Assembly: GCA_029582165.1 (NCBI GenBank)
Contig: CM055872.1
Coordinates: 27,196,243-27,260,242 of the forward strand
Reading direction: 5' to 3'
Length of the DNA stretch: 64,000 nt
From: Portulaca oleracea
Taxonomy: Eukaryota; Streptophyta; Magnoliopsida; Caryophyllales; Portulacaceae
This document shows, piece after piece, positions 10,561 through 21,363 of the stretch (the first letter of the stretch is position 1; every line of letters starts with the position of its first letter). The notes beneath the pieces are model-generated. The model was not told the DNA's origin and ran no database searches. It was given only the letters and a program-made list of their open reading frames with translations. The translations under genes and the position numbers were made by a program.

Positions 10561-10890
10561 GTTAGTGATGTCATTATGTTTATTTAGTGTAGGTCGACTA
10601 ATGATTATTTGTGTTGATGTTCATTTCATTTACACGAACTGATCATTTCCGTTCGTGCTCATGTCCATTTTTGGTTATATTTGGTTGATTTCAAATTGAT
10701 GATCATTTCATTTTGGTATGATTGATCATTTAGCTTGGTGCACCGTCATCCGTACTTTCTTCATTAGTATTGGTGCATTCTTTGTCCATTAGTAGGCAAT
10801 CGTTGTTTGTTTTGCCATATAAAGTGACGTTCAAATAAGATTATACTGAAGTTTGTTTCCATTAACTCCGTTTGCTTCCGTTTTTTACAG

Positions 10891-11792
10891 GGCGAACTCC
10901 AATCGTTGAATAATTCATTGAAGAAAATGATTGATTTACGGGTCGAGATTTCGTCAACTATTGACCGGATTGGGCGAAAGCATAAGGATGCGGGGGAGGT
11001 AGATGATATTAAAAGGCAAGTGAGTGACATGCTATCCTCGCTAACATCACAAAGACGGCACGGTGAAGACCCAAAAGCAACTCGGCTGATGCAAACAACA
11101 ATGTTGAATGTCAATATGAGCCCAACAATGAGACCAATCGTCTTGAGCCTCATCGACCGTTTCATGCACCCCGCGAGTTAAATGCGTCTGAAGAGGATGA
11201 TGCATTTTGGTTGCGACCATCTATGGAAGCGTTTTTCGTTAAAATGGACCGTATCGTTGAGCGCTTGTTAAACCGGGACCCCCCCACTATGCCTAATTTC
11301 GACTTGATAGACACATCCCCCGCTACGCCATGCGACCTCCGCAATCCAGTTCAGCATGGGGGAGGCGTCGGCGCGAGTGGGACTCGGTAGTGCAAGTTCG
11401 ATATTACGCAAAATCGAGGAAGATGACCACGCTCCACACATTGTTGACCCCGTCACATCTGTAAGCCGCCCACGCACCGGCCCAAGAATGAAGACCCCGA
11501 TTTTGAAATGCGACCGCCGACAGCGATGATGTTTGTTGGTCATCATAGAATGTCAAATTGATTCTCGACACCCGAAATGGAGTAATGTTTGTTGGTGAAC
11601 CCGATCCATCTATCCACGATCCCTCTGTCCATCCTCAAATGGCGAAGGAATCCCAAGAGGAAGACCAAAAGGCTACTGACGACTGCGTTCCGTTTCTTTG
11701 CGAGCGATCGATACCTCGTATGGCCAAGCGGAGAGGATCATAAGTGACTATGTCTTCCTTGGACCGTCATCCGTACCAGGCTTGGACCCTGA
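10891..11792 (+). CDS. Exon 7, coiled-coil and linker, frameshifted
   Basis: After the acceptor TTTTTTACAG the frame reads ELQSLNNSLKKMIDLRVEIS and a helical segment with heptad-like Leu/Ile spacing. Near 11075 (a CCCAAAAG run) the frame changes: the next frame gives an Asn-rich piece, then ASEEDDAFWLRPSMEAFFVK. A further change near 11390 is needed to reach SILRKIEEDDHAPHIVD. The last part before the donor GTAAGT at 11793 reads SDYVFLGPSSVPGLDP. At least three single-base lesions break this exon. Confidence 0.55.
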
Positions 11793-12233
11793 GTAAGTCA
11801 ACCTACCTTTTAATGCTAAAAATTTTGTTGGTTCATGTTTTGATGTTTTGATGATCTTGTTCGATGTTCATTTCATGTGTGTGATATGTTCATTGCATGT
11901 GTTTCTGATGTTCATTTGTAAAATTATCACATCGTTTGATCTGGATGGTCACCGGTGTGATATGTGATGTTCTTTTTTGATTCTTTTTATAGTTGTAAAT
12001 CCTGATAGTAACCCCCACCGTGGTTGTTCATGTGTTGATGTTCACTTGTTTGTGACATGATATACAATTCCCGTCCGTGGTTGATGTTCACCGCAATTGT
12101 GACTGATGTTCATTTGTATATGTGATGTTCATTAGTTATGACCCCCGTGTTTGATGGTAAATTTTTGTTGCACATTAAAAGTGTGGATAATGTGCATTCG
12201 GCTTTGATCATGTCTTGTTCGTGGGGTTTGCAG

Positions 12234-12410
12234 TGAAAAACTATATGAGTCAGACTTTGCGGTCGCAACTAGATCAGAGATGGAGTCACTGGCTCCGGGG
12301 CGCCACGTATCGGATAGCGTGCTGAACATTTGGAGCAAGTACTCAAATGACATGGAAAGGAAACGTAGCTCCACGACGTCGTCACGCTTATTCATCCCTT
12401 CATAATGCAC
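12234..12410 (+). CDS. Exon 8, start of the Ulp1 catalytic fold
   Basis: Joined to 11792 in frame, it reads DEKLYESDFAVATRSEMESL, then APGRHVSDSVLNIW. The R-x4-L-x-PG-x4-D-x-V-x-N pattern is the substrate-groove start of C48 proteases (usual form: L-x-PG-x-W-L-x-D-x-V-I-N). A TAA lies in frame near 12403, before the likely donor at 12411. Confidence 0.65.
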
Positions 12411-12496
12411 TGTATGTAGTGTATGTTACTTAACAATGTGATATGTTTCCCATACCGTTTATAATGAAAACATGTGTTCTGTGAAAAACTATCTAG

Positions 12497-12625
12497 GCGA
12501 AGTTGTGCCAAATGCATGAGTACGAAAAGACATCATTTGAGGAACGTTCAGCTACATTCAACGAGCTCGTGGCACGTGAGGTTGAACGGTGCAATGGTTG
12601 GATTAATTTCAAGGCGGTTCAGATG
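12497..12625 (+). CDS. Exon 9 of the Ulp1-like gene
   Basis: Between ATCTAG and a GTACTC donor, 43 codons (AKLCQMHEYEKTSFEERSAT onward, ending WINFKAVQ). The donor is followed by a run of about eleven C residues in the intron. Confidence 0.55.
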
Positions 12626-12822
12626 GTACTCACCCCCCCCCCCCCAACACACATGTTTTATTTCTTTTATTTGATTTCAATCATGTATGAACACCCACTT
12701 ATGTCGAAAATGGATGACAGTTGTGTTGCATATTTGTATAATGAACATCAAGTAATGGTTTAATGAACATTAGTAAATGATGTGATGAACATCACTAATG
12801 CTTCAAGCCCAATTACATGCAG

Positions 12823-12981
12823 ATCATGGCACCATTGTACTACAAAGATCACTACTTTCTTTTATGCTTGGATATGCGAAAGAAAAACAATGAAGTAGTG
12901 TACATCATTGACAGCCGCAAGAACAGTCGAAACAGGACTTTATCTCACCGCAAGGCATATGGGCACGTGCTCGATGAAATG
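12823..12981 (+). CDS. Exon 10, catalytic His and Asp of the C48 fold
   Basis: Phase-0 exon of 53 codons reading IMAPLYYKDHYFLLCLDM and VVYIIDSRKNS. The H in KDHYFLL and the D in YIIDS match the catalytic His and Asp of Ulp1-type proteases (general form H-W/Y-x-L-x-V ... DS). It starts after ATGCAG and ends at GTATTT. Confidence 0.7.
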
Positions 12982-13065
12982 GTATTTATTTTGTTCACTA
13001 ATTTCATACAGCTGTATCCTTTTATTAAATTATATGATAGCAGCTCAAAATTGCTTCATATGCAG

Positions 13066-13223
13066 TCGGACATGCTTTCCATCTGCCAAAAGTCTTTGAA
13101 ATTTGCGGCGCGATGTTGTGTGAAGTTGAACGCAAGCCTTTACGGATGCATTGGCGGTCGGCGACAAACAAAATGGACAGTGACGTTTACTGTATGCGTA
13201 CTTATGAAATGATCATGAATTGA
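13066..13223 (+). CDS. Exon 11, C-terminal end of the Ulp1-like protein with altered active-site loop
   Basis: In the frame that continues the domain it reads GHAFHLPKVFEICGAMLCEV, later TNKMDSDVYCMRTYEMIMN and a stop at 13221-13223. The position where C48 proteases have D-C-G-(V/I)-(F/Y) reads D-S-D-V-Y, so the nucleophile appears to be Ser; a Cys occurs three residues later. The exon phase does not match the previous exon, implying a lost or gained base. Confidence 0.6.
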
Positions 13224-13761
13224 TTGTGCTATGTATATCAAGTATTTAACAATCATGTAATTAGCCAACAAATAATCCAGCTTTTGCCACAAAAAATTGT
13301 GCACAATCCATTAAGAAATTATGTTATGAACATTAAAGTTTGTTTCATGAACATCCAATATTATTCAAATGAACATCACGGATGAATTGATTGTGTAATG
13401 TATAAGAATTATGGAATGAACATGAAGGTCTGTTATCATGGTATTTCTCAAATGAACATTACGTACTTATGAAATCAGCATAAATTGATTATGTTATGTA
13501 TATCAAGTATTTAAGTTCATGTGGTGTTTGTCACCCAAATGCATTAGCTATCATGTAATTAGCCCAAACACTTTTTGTAAATGTACAAGTAGAATAAACG
13601 GCTACTAATATTAAAAATAGATACCATAAATTCAAATCAGTTTCACATGTTCATTCATGGACAAAAACGATCTGATCCAAACGTCCACAACAGAACATAA
13701 AGCATAACATAAAAGCAAAGCGCTCTGGACAAGTCAACCAAAGCGCACACTCTTTGTTACA
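13224..13761. other. Spacer between the two convergent MULE genes
   Basis: No coding signal. It contains several ATGAACATC motif copies and would hold the 3' ends of both transcripts. Confidence 0.6.
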
Positions 13762-14084
13762 TCAACCAAAGCGCTCTGGACAAGTCCTGGCGTCATGCGA
13801 TGCTATCTGGCCGCAACAATGGCACCTTCTAGCACGCGCCCTTGTCTCAGTGGCAACCTCCATTGCTGTCTTCGTCCTCTTGCCTCTTCCCTTCGTGGCT
13901 GAAGCCGGTGGGGGGTGAATGGTAACCTCTGTAGGGACAGATGTTCCAAAATACGTTTCAAAGTCAGTAGACGCGTTGCTCGATTGCCCTCCAACACTTA
14001 ATGACTCCAGCCTTAAGATCATAGCATTTGTTTGATCAATGATCAACCTCAGCTTTGTTTCATCCTCACAAGAATGTCCATGCA
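13762..14084 (-). CDS. Transposase exon 3: C-terminal tail with zinc knuckle
   Basis: About 107 codons: a helical start (DETKLRLIIDQTNAMILRLE), a Pro/Thr-rich and basic linker (KGRGKRTK), and a C-terminal knuckle CHCCGQIASHDARTC of the form C-x2-C-x5-H-x4-C, then a stop. Such tails are common in FAR1-type MULE transposases. Confidence 0.7.
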
Positions 14085-14435
14085 CTTATAAAATGATCTC
14101 CATGCCTCGTTAGTCAATTATTTCTTCCGGGTTACCTTGTAATACCAAATATGAATTGCGTGAACATCAACTATAACTGAGATGAATTCCATAAATGACA
14201 GTATGAAAACGAAAGTGAATGTGTGTGTAAATGAACATCAACATGTGGTATGACGATTCAAACTGCACATCAATTATGATTGACATGAACATCAACTATA
14301 ACTGGCATGATCATCAGGTACATTTGAGATGAATTTTCACAATTATGAACCTCAGTGAATAACATCAAACATATGATGAATGTTACCAGTATAAACTAAC
14401 ACTAAATGTAGTGAAGCAATGTGTTTTCATGTTAC

Positions 14436-15230
14436 CTTGTCGCATCCCTCTGTGACAATACGGTCCACATTGAATCGGTACCGCTTCGCCGCGTTCTTTG
14501 TCCAACGTTCAACTATTAGTGTCGATGGGATGTGGTCAAAATGATGGATGACAAGCAAAGCATGTGCACAGGGGATCCCTTGCAGGCTGTAATATGGGCA
14601 ATCACAAGTTATATCGTTCGTCAACTTGTTGCGCACAACATGTCTGGCCTTTTTATCACCCTTTTGACGTATTGTGTAAGTGGCATCATGTTCCACTTCC
14701 CCCATCTCTGAGATGTAACAGTCATTTATAGCATCCACAAGTTGTTGTTGGAACAACCGGAAATTCCGATGCGTGTATATTGTTCTGGCATGCCTCTCAA
14801 TCGCCGAACGCGTCTCCAATTGCGGCAGTGAATTACGTGTCGCATGGTCAAGTTCTACAACACGGTTTCGCTGAGCATCAACTGCATGTTCAAATCTAGC
14901 CCAAAACTCAACAAAACTCAAAGTTGGGCACATTAGTTTCCCGAACATTGAGTTTTCACTTTCCGACCCAGATGTCGTCCGCAAAACCCCCCCAAGGGGA
15001 TGGTCCGTGAAGTACGCATGAACCCATTCCGCCCTTTTCTCATATATGTCAGCCAACCATGAATTCTCAGAGAGCTCGTATTTCTCAATCATTGCAGCCC
15101 ATTTCCTCAAACTCGTCGAGTCTCAAATTGCCACACGCACAATTTTATGTCGTTGATGAACTCCTCACACCCATTCAGCTTGTGTCCAACCTTTTCAGGG
15201 AGTTTGCGCATGATGTGCCATATACAATAC
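14436..15230 (-). CDS. Transposase exon 2: rest of the DDE core and SWIM finger
   Basis: Starts YCIWHIMRKLPEKVG and runs to CVWQFET, where one frame change near 15115 is needed before KWAAMIEKYELSENSWL, VHAYFTDHPLGGVLRTTSGS and SESENSMF. The SWIM motif C-x-C-x10-C-x-H is intact (CDCPYY ... IPCAHAL). It ends GCDK at a GTAACA donor. Confidence 0.8.
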
Positions 15231-15703
15231 CTGTTCATCATTAAAATAAAGATTAATATGCACATACTCTAATCCTGTGTGTTGTATCACACATGAACGT
15301 CCATTGATGATACATTGAACATTAAGACCCACCATTCAAATGACATTTTTAACCAAACACAATAAACCCCATATAATGACTACATAGGATGATCATTAAC
15401 CTATGCCCAAAATGACCATTAAATTTGTGAAATGAACATCTATTTATAGTATCAAGAACATGTACATATAATGGATAGAACATATAATGCAACGTGAAGC
15501 CACAAAAACATGATCATTTATGCACATTCATATGACCATCCATCATCCATATGAACATCAACTACCTTGTGAAATGGACATATACATATAGTCACTTGAA
15601 CATACACATATTGAAATGAAGGTCATTCTGTTCTACACAATGAACCTCAAGTGCCAAAGCAATGAACATCAAACAATACTGAAATGCGCATGTGTATACA
15701 TAC

Positions 15704-16796
15704 CTGTGGATCGAATTAGTGAACACTGTGTCAACCCCTTCTTTTATCGCCAAGTGCTGATCGGTGACTATCGTATCAGGATGATAGTCTTGCATCGCGT
15801 CAGCGAACTTCTGAAACAGCCACACAAACGACGTCGTTTTCTCATCTCTCAATAAACCAGCCCCAAATGACACAAGTTTTCGAGGGTGATTGAGCCCAGT
15901 GAATGCCGCAAACACCATTTTGTACTTGTTTGTCTTGTGCTTTGTGTCGAATGAAATTAGCTCGCCAAACGATGAGTAGTCACGCCTGCTTTCAGAATCA
16001 CACCAAAACACGCACTTCAGCTTCTTATCATCATCAACTTCAAATGCATAGTAAAAACCAGGGTCTCTCATCTTGTTCCTCCTCAATATCTCCACGAACA
16101 TTTCAGCATCCATGTCGACCAACACATTCTTCAACGATTGGTGATAGTTACGCAAGTCTTGTAGCGTACAACCAACACCTTCGTATGACCCGACTGTCTC
16201 TTTAAATAGATGAAATGACTTCGACGGCCCAACGTTAGCTCTTGAAAACTTGTTCATAAGGTCTATATGAATGCGGCTAACGCTGCGCGCCGACCTCTCT
16301 AAATGTCGTTTGCTGGGCGTTGTGAGTTCATGACTGTGCCCGACGTTGAATGTGACGACCTTAAACTTCCCCTCTTTCGTAGATCGTAGTGTTAACTTTG
16401 CGGTACAGCCTTCCCTTATAACAGGTTTACGCCTCCTTGTAACCACCGGCGTGACTACTCCATCTGCCCCTTCAGGATCAACTTGGCTGTCCTCCGCTTC
16501 ATCTGACTGCAACCCAGTATATTGTCATTGTCGTCTTCTTCCCGGGAGTCCACCCTTCTTTCGAACAAACAAATACCTTCCATATAGACCTCTTGCTGTC
16601 TTTTGTGCGACTGTAACTACGTACGCTAAAACCAACGCTCACTGCATACTGCTCATAGAACTTCCTCCCTGCCTCAATGTCATCGAATGTCTGCTCTAAT
16701 TTTGGAACCCATTCCTCAACAGGACAAAATGGAATATATTGTCCGAGCTCGTTATTTGGTAGTCTTGTGGCACTGACGGTGCAAGCACGGCGGAAC
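15704..16796 (-). CDS. Transposase exon 1: FAR1 domain and N-terminal DDE core
   Basis: The frame from 16796 gives LGQYIPFCPVEEWVPKLEQT and the FAR1 hallmark F-Y-x2-YA-x3-GFS-R then CSKEG. A frame change near 16520-16550 leads into SDEAEDSQVD, RRRKPVIREGCTAKL, VGHSHELTTPSK and the DDE core with GLNHPRKLVSFGAGLL and TTSFVWLFQKFADAM, ending TNSIH at a GTATGT donor. Confidence 0.8.
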
Positions 16797-17889
16797 CTGT
16801 TCCCAATACGTCAACAACAGCACTGCACCATCGTCGTGAATATCAAGTAATAAGTTAATGAACATCAACTAATTGTACAATGGACATCAGTAATAAGTTA
16901 ATGAACATCAAACGATAATTTAACTCACACCTACTGACATGCATGTACACCAAGTTCTGTTTGAATGAACCTTAATCAAATTTCCATTAACAACAAATAA
17001 TGTGTGAATGATCAACAACTAATTTTACAATGAACATCATCCATACTATGAACAAAAACTAAAATTTAAATGAACATCAACGAATCAACATGAACCAAAT
17101 TGCATGACATCAACGAATCAACATGAACCAAATTGCATGAATGAACATCAACGAATCAACATGCACATCAACTACTATTTAAGTGAACAACATGCACATC
17201 AACATTCAAACAACGTTCCAAGAATAAAAAAATCAAAAACCTACATAAAAAACACACAACCAATACGATCCTACACACCATATTTAATACAAAAATCACT
17301 TTTTTTGTCGAGTATGAACAACAGCAACGACAAAAACAATATTAGCATATACCACATGCATTAGGGCACACATGGTTTTCATGCAGACTGTAAACCAATT
17401 AAGACATTCATCAAAATTTTCTTCACCTAGAAAACCAAAATATGCCCATACAGATTACAAAAACAACCCAAAATTTTCTTGATTCAGACATTGTCACTGG
17501 TAAGCTTACCTCGTTCCCTAACCGCGACCTTCCATTTCTTGGCTACCGGAATTATCAGAAGAAAATCGTCCGCCCGGAATGAAGCCGAAACAAGGTTTTT
17601 TGGGCACAATTCAGTTAGGGTTTATGCTAGGATTCTTAGAATGCAACCTAGTTGATCTTGGAATGAAATCCTCAACTGGAATGATGAGGAAACGTTGAGA
17701 AATAAATGGGAGGAGCTGGAGAGTCGCATGCATGAGCGTGATATATTTGGTTGCTGAATTGTATCGGGCTTCCAAACTTAAATAAATAAAAAAAAAAACC
17801 AAAACCTACTCCTTATATGTTCTCACGTGAGAACATAAAAAAAAAAAAAAACTAATCCCCCTCATCATTACACTTCACCTTTAAAAATA
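16797..17889. other. 5' region of the transposase gene and right subterminal part of the MULE
   Basis: No convincing exon was found. It is dense in ATGAACATC motifs between 16858 and 17150, including two nearly identical neighbouring copies of a 40-bp segment (CATCAACGAATCAACATGAA) around 17070-17160. The transposase promoter must lie here or in the terminal repeat. Confidence 0.55.
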
Positions 17890-17991
17890 AACTAAAACTC
17901 CAAATTTATCCCAACCATAGATCCTTTGATCAAAGGCCAAGATCTTCCATGCTTTCCTTCTCACTTAAAGGCCCTTCTCATTATATCTATT

Positions 17992-17994
<3 letters not shown>
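17890..17994 (-). repeat. Right terminal inverted repeat of the MULE
   Basis: 105 bp, exact reverse complement of 7042-7146. Confidence 0.95.

Positions 17995-18055
<61 letters not shown>
17995..18055. repeat. (TA)n microsatellite between MULE and MITE
   Basis: About 30 uninterrupted TA units shared as border by the MULE right end and the next MITE. Confidence 0.95.
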
Positions 18056-18061
<6 letters not shown>

Positions 18062-18584
18062 CTAATCATCCCTACTATCACAAATTGTATGGCAATAATC
18101 CCTACTATCATTTTGGATTCTGGTGGTCCAAAAAAAAAAATTGTATTGTAGTGGGACAAAATCGAGTGTATATGCTAAATATCATAGAATTTGTGTTGCA
18201 TTTGATTCAAAACTTTGTATAACACTTTACCACGATTTTTAATGAATTTACAGCATTTCTCCCAATTTTTTTCAATTCTTTTTCAATTCTTTTAATGATT
18301 TTTTCAATTTTATTCCTTTTAAAAAATCATAATAATTGCTCGGAATCTCAAAAAAATAATTTAAAAAATGTTTTAATAACTACACTTCGTTATCTATCTA
18401 GGGGTAGGAACTAAAAAAACAAAAACAATATGGGGTAGGCATGGAAAAAATAAAAAAGAATGTGGTGATAGATTTGGTACCACTACAATATAATTTTATT
18501 TTTTTTTTGGACCACCAGAATCCAAAATGATAGTAGGGATTATTGCCCTACAATTTGTGATAGTAGGGATTATTAATCTAATAT

Positions 18585-18587
<3 letters not shown>
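18056..18587. mobile_element. Foldback MITE inserted in (TA)n
   Basis: Left and right ends are inverted copies over about 100 bp: both contain AATCCCTACTATCATTTTGG and TGGTGGTCCAAAAAAAAA in opposite orientation. It is bounded on both sides by TA microsatellites. The right terminus reads GGGAT on the minus strand, reminiscent of the GGGAAT ends of the MULE; the left terminus seems to have lost a few bases. The centre (18230-18480) is AT-rich and non-coding. Confidence 0.8.

Positions 18588-18656
<69 letters not shown>
18588..18656. repeat. (AT)n microsatellite right of MITE
   Basis: About 34 AT units, followed by a short GA run and AGCTTTGT, the same order as after the AT tract at 6899-6958. 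Confidence 0.95.
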
Positions 18657-18658
<2 letters not shown>

Positions 18659-18827
18659 AGAGAGAGAGCTTTGTGAATGAAAATAAAAAAAAATTGAAAA
18701 TAATAAAAAATATACAATTTTCTACATTGTGATTGGTCAGTTCCCCTACAGCCACTCCCGTGGCTCTATTTCGTGGGACCCACAAAGATTTCTAATATAG
18801 TATATAGATATATATAGATATATTATT

Positions 18828-19019
18828 GCCAATGAGCTAGTAGCTCACTTGGCATGGATGTAACCTTCCATCTTGGAGGTCATGTGTGGAGATGAGCGGG
18901 AATTAAGGAACCAAGTCTTTTAGGCTCAGGTATATGTTTCCTCCCCATGGGCCACTAAGTCAGGTTGGTGTACTCCGAGATAGGCAATTTGGATATTTTA
19001 ACTTACCCTTGTAAAAAAA
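18828..19019 (+). mobile_element. tRNA-derived SINE with 14-bp TSD
   Basis: The head contains TAGCTCACTTGGCATGG, which fits the Pol III A box, followed by a B-box-like stretch around GGAGGTCATGTGTGG. The body has CCATGGGCCACTAAG and it ends TTACCCTTGT plus an A run. ATAGATATATTATT occurs directly before it (18814-18827) and directly after the A tail (19020-19033), the product of target-primed reverse transcription. About 190 bp, a usual length for plant SINEs. Confidence 0.88.
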
Positions 19020-19639
19020 ATAGATATATTATTATTATTATTATTATTATATATTATAGATAAGACCAAAATAATTACTGATATTTGTAACAAAATAATT
19101 TAATTTAGTATTTATAATTTAGTATTTATCTACTTTCTGATTGGTCAGAATTTCTACAATCAATATTCTTTCTCCATTCTACAGGGTCCACAAACTTTAC
19201 TATTAATATTATATAGATTTTTTTATTTCTTTAATTGTAAGTAAAATCTGCAAAGAAATAGAAAATAAAATACAATAATTGAACACTACTGTTTGAGACT
19301 TAGTAGGACTCATTTTGAATGTAACTGTTGTCAAGCAGACGTGGATTAATGATATATTTCATAATTTCTTTAATTCTAAATAAAATATGAAAAGAAATAG
19401 AAAATAAAGTACAATTTTATGCGCTGTGATTGGTCTAAACTCCGAGAACGCTCACAAGGCTTTATTACGTGGGGCCCACAACGATTTCTATTATAACATA
19501 CTAGGCCTTAACCTGTGCGATGCACGGACTAAACTAAATTAGTTACTTTTGAAATTTTATAAAAGTCATAGATAAGTAACTGTTCATACAAAATAAACCA
19601 AACGAAATACAATGATTTCTATTAAAATATATATTGATA

Positions 19640-19672
<33 letters not shown>

Positions 19673-19840
19673 TATTATTATTATTATTATTATTATAATT
19701 ACTAAGATTTGGACCAAAATAATTTATTATTGGGTTTATGTTTCCCCCTCCCCATGGGCCACTAAGTCCGGTTGGTGTACCTCTGAGATAGGGGCCCAAT
19801 TTGGATGACTCGAACTTACCCTTGTAAAAAAAAATAGATA

Positions 19841-19871
<31 letters not shown>

Positions 19872-20462
19872 TATAGATAAGACCAAAATAATTCCTGATA
19901 TTTGCACCAAAATAATTTAATTTAGTGTTTATAATTTAGTATTTATCTACTTTCAGATTGGTCAGAATTTCTACAATCAATATTCTTTCTCCATTCCACA
20001 GGGTCCACAAACTTTACTATTAATATTATATAGATTTTTTTATTTCTTTAATTGTAAATAAAATCTGCAAAGAAATAGAAAATAAAATACAATTTAAATT
20101 AAAATTGAACACTACTGTTTGAGACTTAGTAGGACTCATTTTGAATGTAACTGTTGTCAAGCATACGTGGATTAATGATATATTTCATAATTTCTTTAAT
20201 TCTAAATAAAATATGAAAAGAAATAGAAAATAAAGTACAATTTTATGCGCTGTGATTGGTCTAAACTTCGAGAACGCTCACAAGGCTTTATTACGTGGGG
20301 CCCACAACGATTTCTATTATAACATACTAGGCCTTAACCTGTGCGATGCACGGACTAAACTAAATTAGTTACTTTTGAAATTTTATAAAAGTCATAGATA
20401 AGTAACTCTTCATACAAAATAAACCAAACAAAATACAATGATTTTTATTAAAATATATATTG

Positions 20463-20495
<33 letters not shown>

Positions 20496-20646
20496 ATTAC
20501 TAATATTTGGACCAAAATAATTTAATTCAGTATTTATTGGGTTTATGTTTCCCTCTCCCCATGGGCCACTAAGTCCGGTTGGTGTACCTCTGAGATAGGG
20601 GCCCAATTTGGATGACTCGAACTTACCCTTGTAAAAAAAATAGATA

Positions 20647-20692
<46 letters not shown>

Positions 20693-21284
20693 TATAGATA
20701 ACACCAAAATAATTACCAATATTTGCACCAAAATAATTTAATTTAGTATTTATAATTTAGTATTTATCTGCTTTCTGATTGGTCAGAATCTTTACAATCA
20801 ATATTCTTTCTCCATTCTATAGGGTCCACAAACTTTACTATTAGTATTATATAGATTTTTTTTATTTCTTTAATTGTAAATAAAATCTGCAAAGAAATAG
20901 AAAATAAAATACAATTAAAATTAAAATTGAACACTACTGTTTGAGACTTAGTAGGACTCATTTTGAATGTAACTGTTGTCAAGCAGACGTGGATTAATGA
21001 TATATTTTATAATTTCTTTAATTCTAAATAAAATATGAAAAGAAATAGAAAATAAAGTACAATTTTATGCGCTGTGATTGGTCTAAACTCCGAGAACGCT
21101 CACAAGGCTTTATTACGTGGGGCCCACAACGATTTCTATTATAACATACTAGGCCTTAACCTGTGCGATGCACGGACTAAACTAAATTAGTTACTTTTGA
21201 AATTTTATAAAAGTCATAGATAAGTAACTGTTCATACAAAATAAACCAAACAAAATACAATGATTTCTATTATAATATATATTG

Positions 21285-21317
<33 letters not shown>

Positions 21318-21320
21318 TTA

Positions 21321-21363
<43 letters not shown>

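Larger units (their letters stand above)
7665..13223 (+). pseudogene. Ulp1/C48 peptidase-like gene carried by the MULE
   Basis: Exons inferred from GT/AG borders and frame: 7665-7717, 8186-8271, 8342-8425, 8682-9025, 9181-10173, 10339-10560, 10891-11792, 12234 to about 12410, 12497-12625, 12823-12981 and 13066-13223. The frame is kept across 8186-9025 into 9181 and across 9181-10173/10339/10891, which supports the model. The protein would have an acidic/basic N-terminal part, a conserved helical domain found in transposon-borne Ulp1 proteins, a linker, and a C-terminal SUMO-protease fold (deSUMOylase-type cysteine protease). I see a frame change near 9500, another near 11075, others at 11390-11560, an in-frame stop near 12403 and a phase mismatch at the last intron, so this copy is probably inactive. 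Confidence 0.75.
13762..16796 (-). pseudogene. FAR1-type MULE transposase gene
   Basis: Exons on the minus strand: 16796-15704, 15230-14436 and 14084-13762, with consensus-like borders. Domains in order: FAR1-type zinc-binding domain (AGRKFYEQYAVSVGFSVRSY ... FVCSKEG, then REGCTAKL), a linker, the MULE DDE core (first Asp in LISFDTKHKT, second in IVTDQ, Glu region in the second exon around ENSWL), SWIM zinc finger (CDCPYYSLQGIPCAH) and a C-terminal zinc knuckle. The enzyme would cut at the 105-bp terminal repeats and insert elsewhere. Frames change near 16520-16550 and near 15115, so this copy cannot make the full protein as written. It is convergent with the Ulp1-like gene. Confidence 0.85.
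7042..17994. mobile_element. 11-kb Mutator-like element (MULE) with transposase and Ulp1-like gene
   Basis: The element starts GGGAATAGATATAATGAGA and ends with its reverse complement. The terminal repeats are identical over 105 bp and lie inside TA microsatellites. Inside are two tail-to-tail genes: plus strand 7665-13223 (Ulp1/C48-like, many exons) and minus strand 16796-13762 (FAR1-type transposase). Plant MULEs carrying Ulp1-like genes are known (Kaonashi in Arabidopsis, CUMULE in melon). More than twenty copies of GATGTTCAT lie in introns and spacers. Identical ends imply recent movement, yet both genes carry frameshifts, so mobilisation in trans or assembly base errors should be considered. 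Confidence 0.93.

Noticed and set aside
19511..21173. Hairpin CCTGTGCGATGCACGG followed by ACTAAACTAA as a Helitron 3' end
   Set aside because: The hairpin and CTAA fit loosely, but no TC start, no AT target context that could be verified and no Rep/helicase remnant were found; it repeats only because the whole 0.8-kb unit does.
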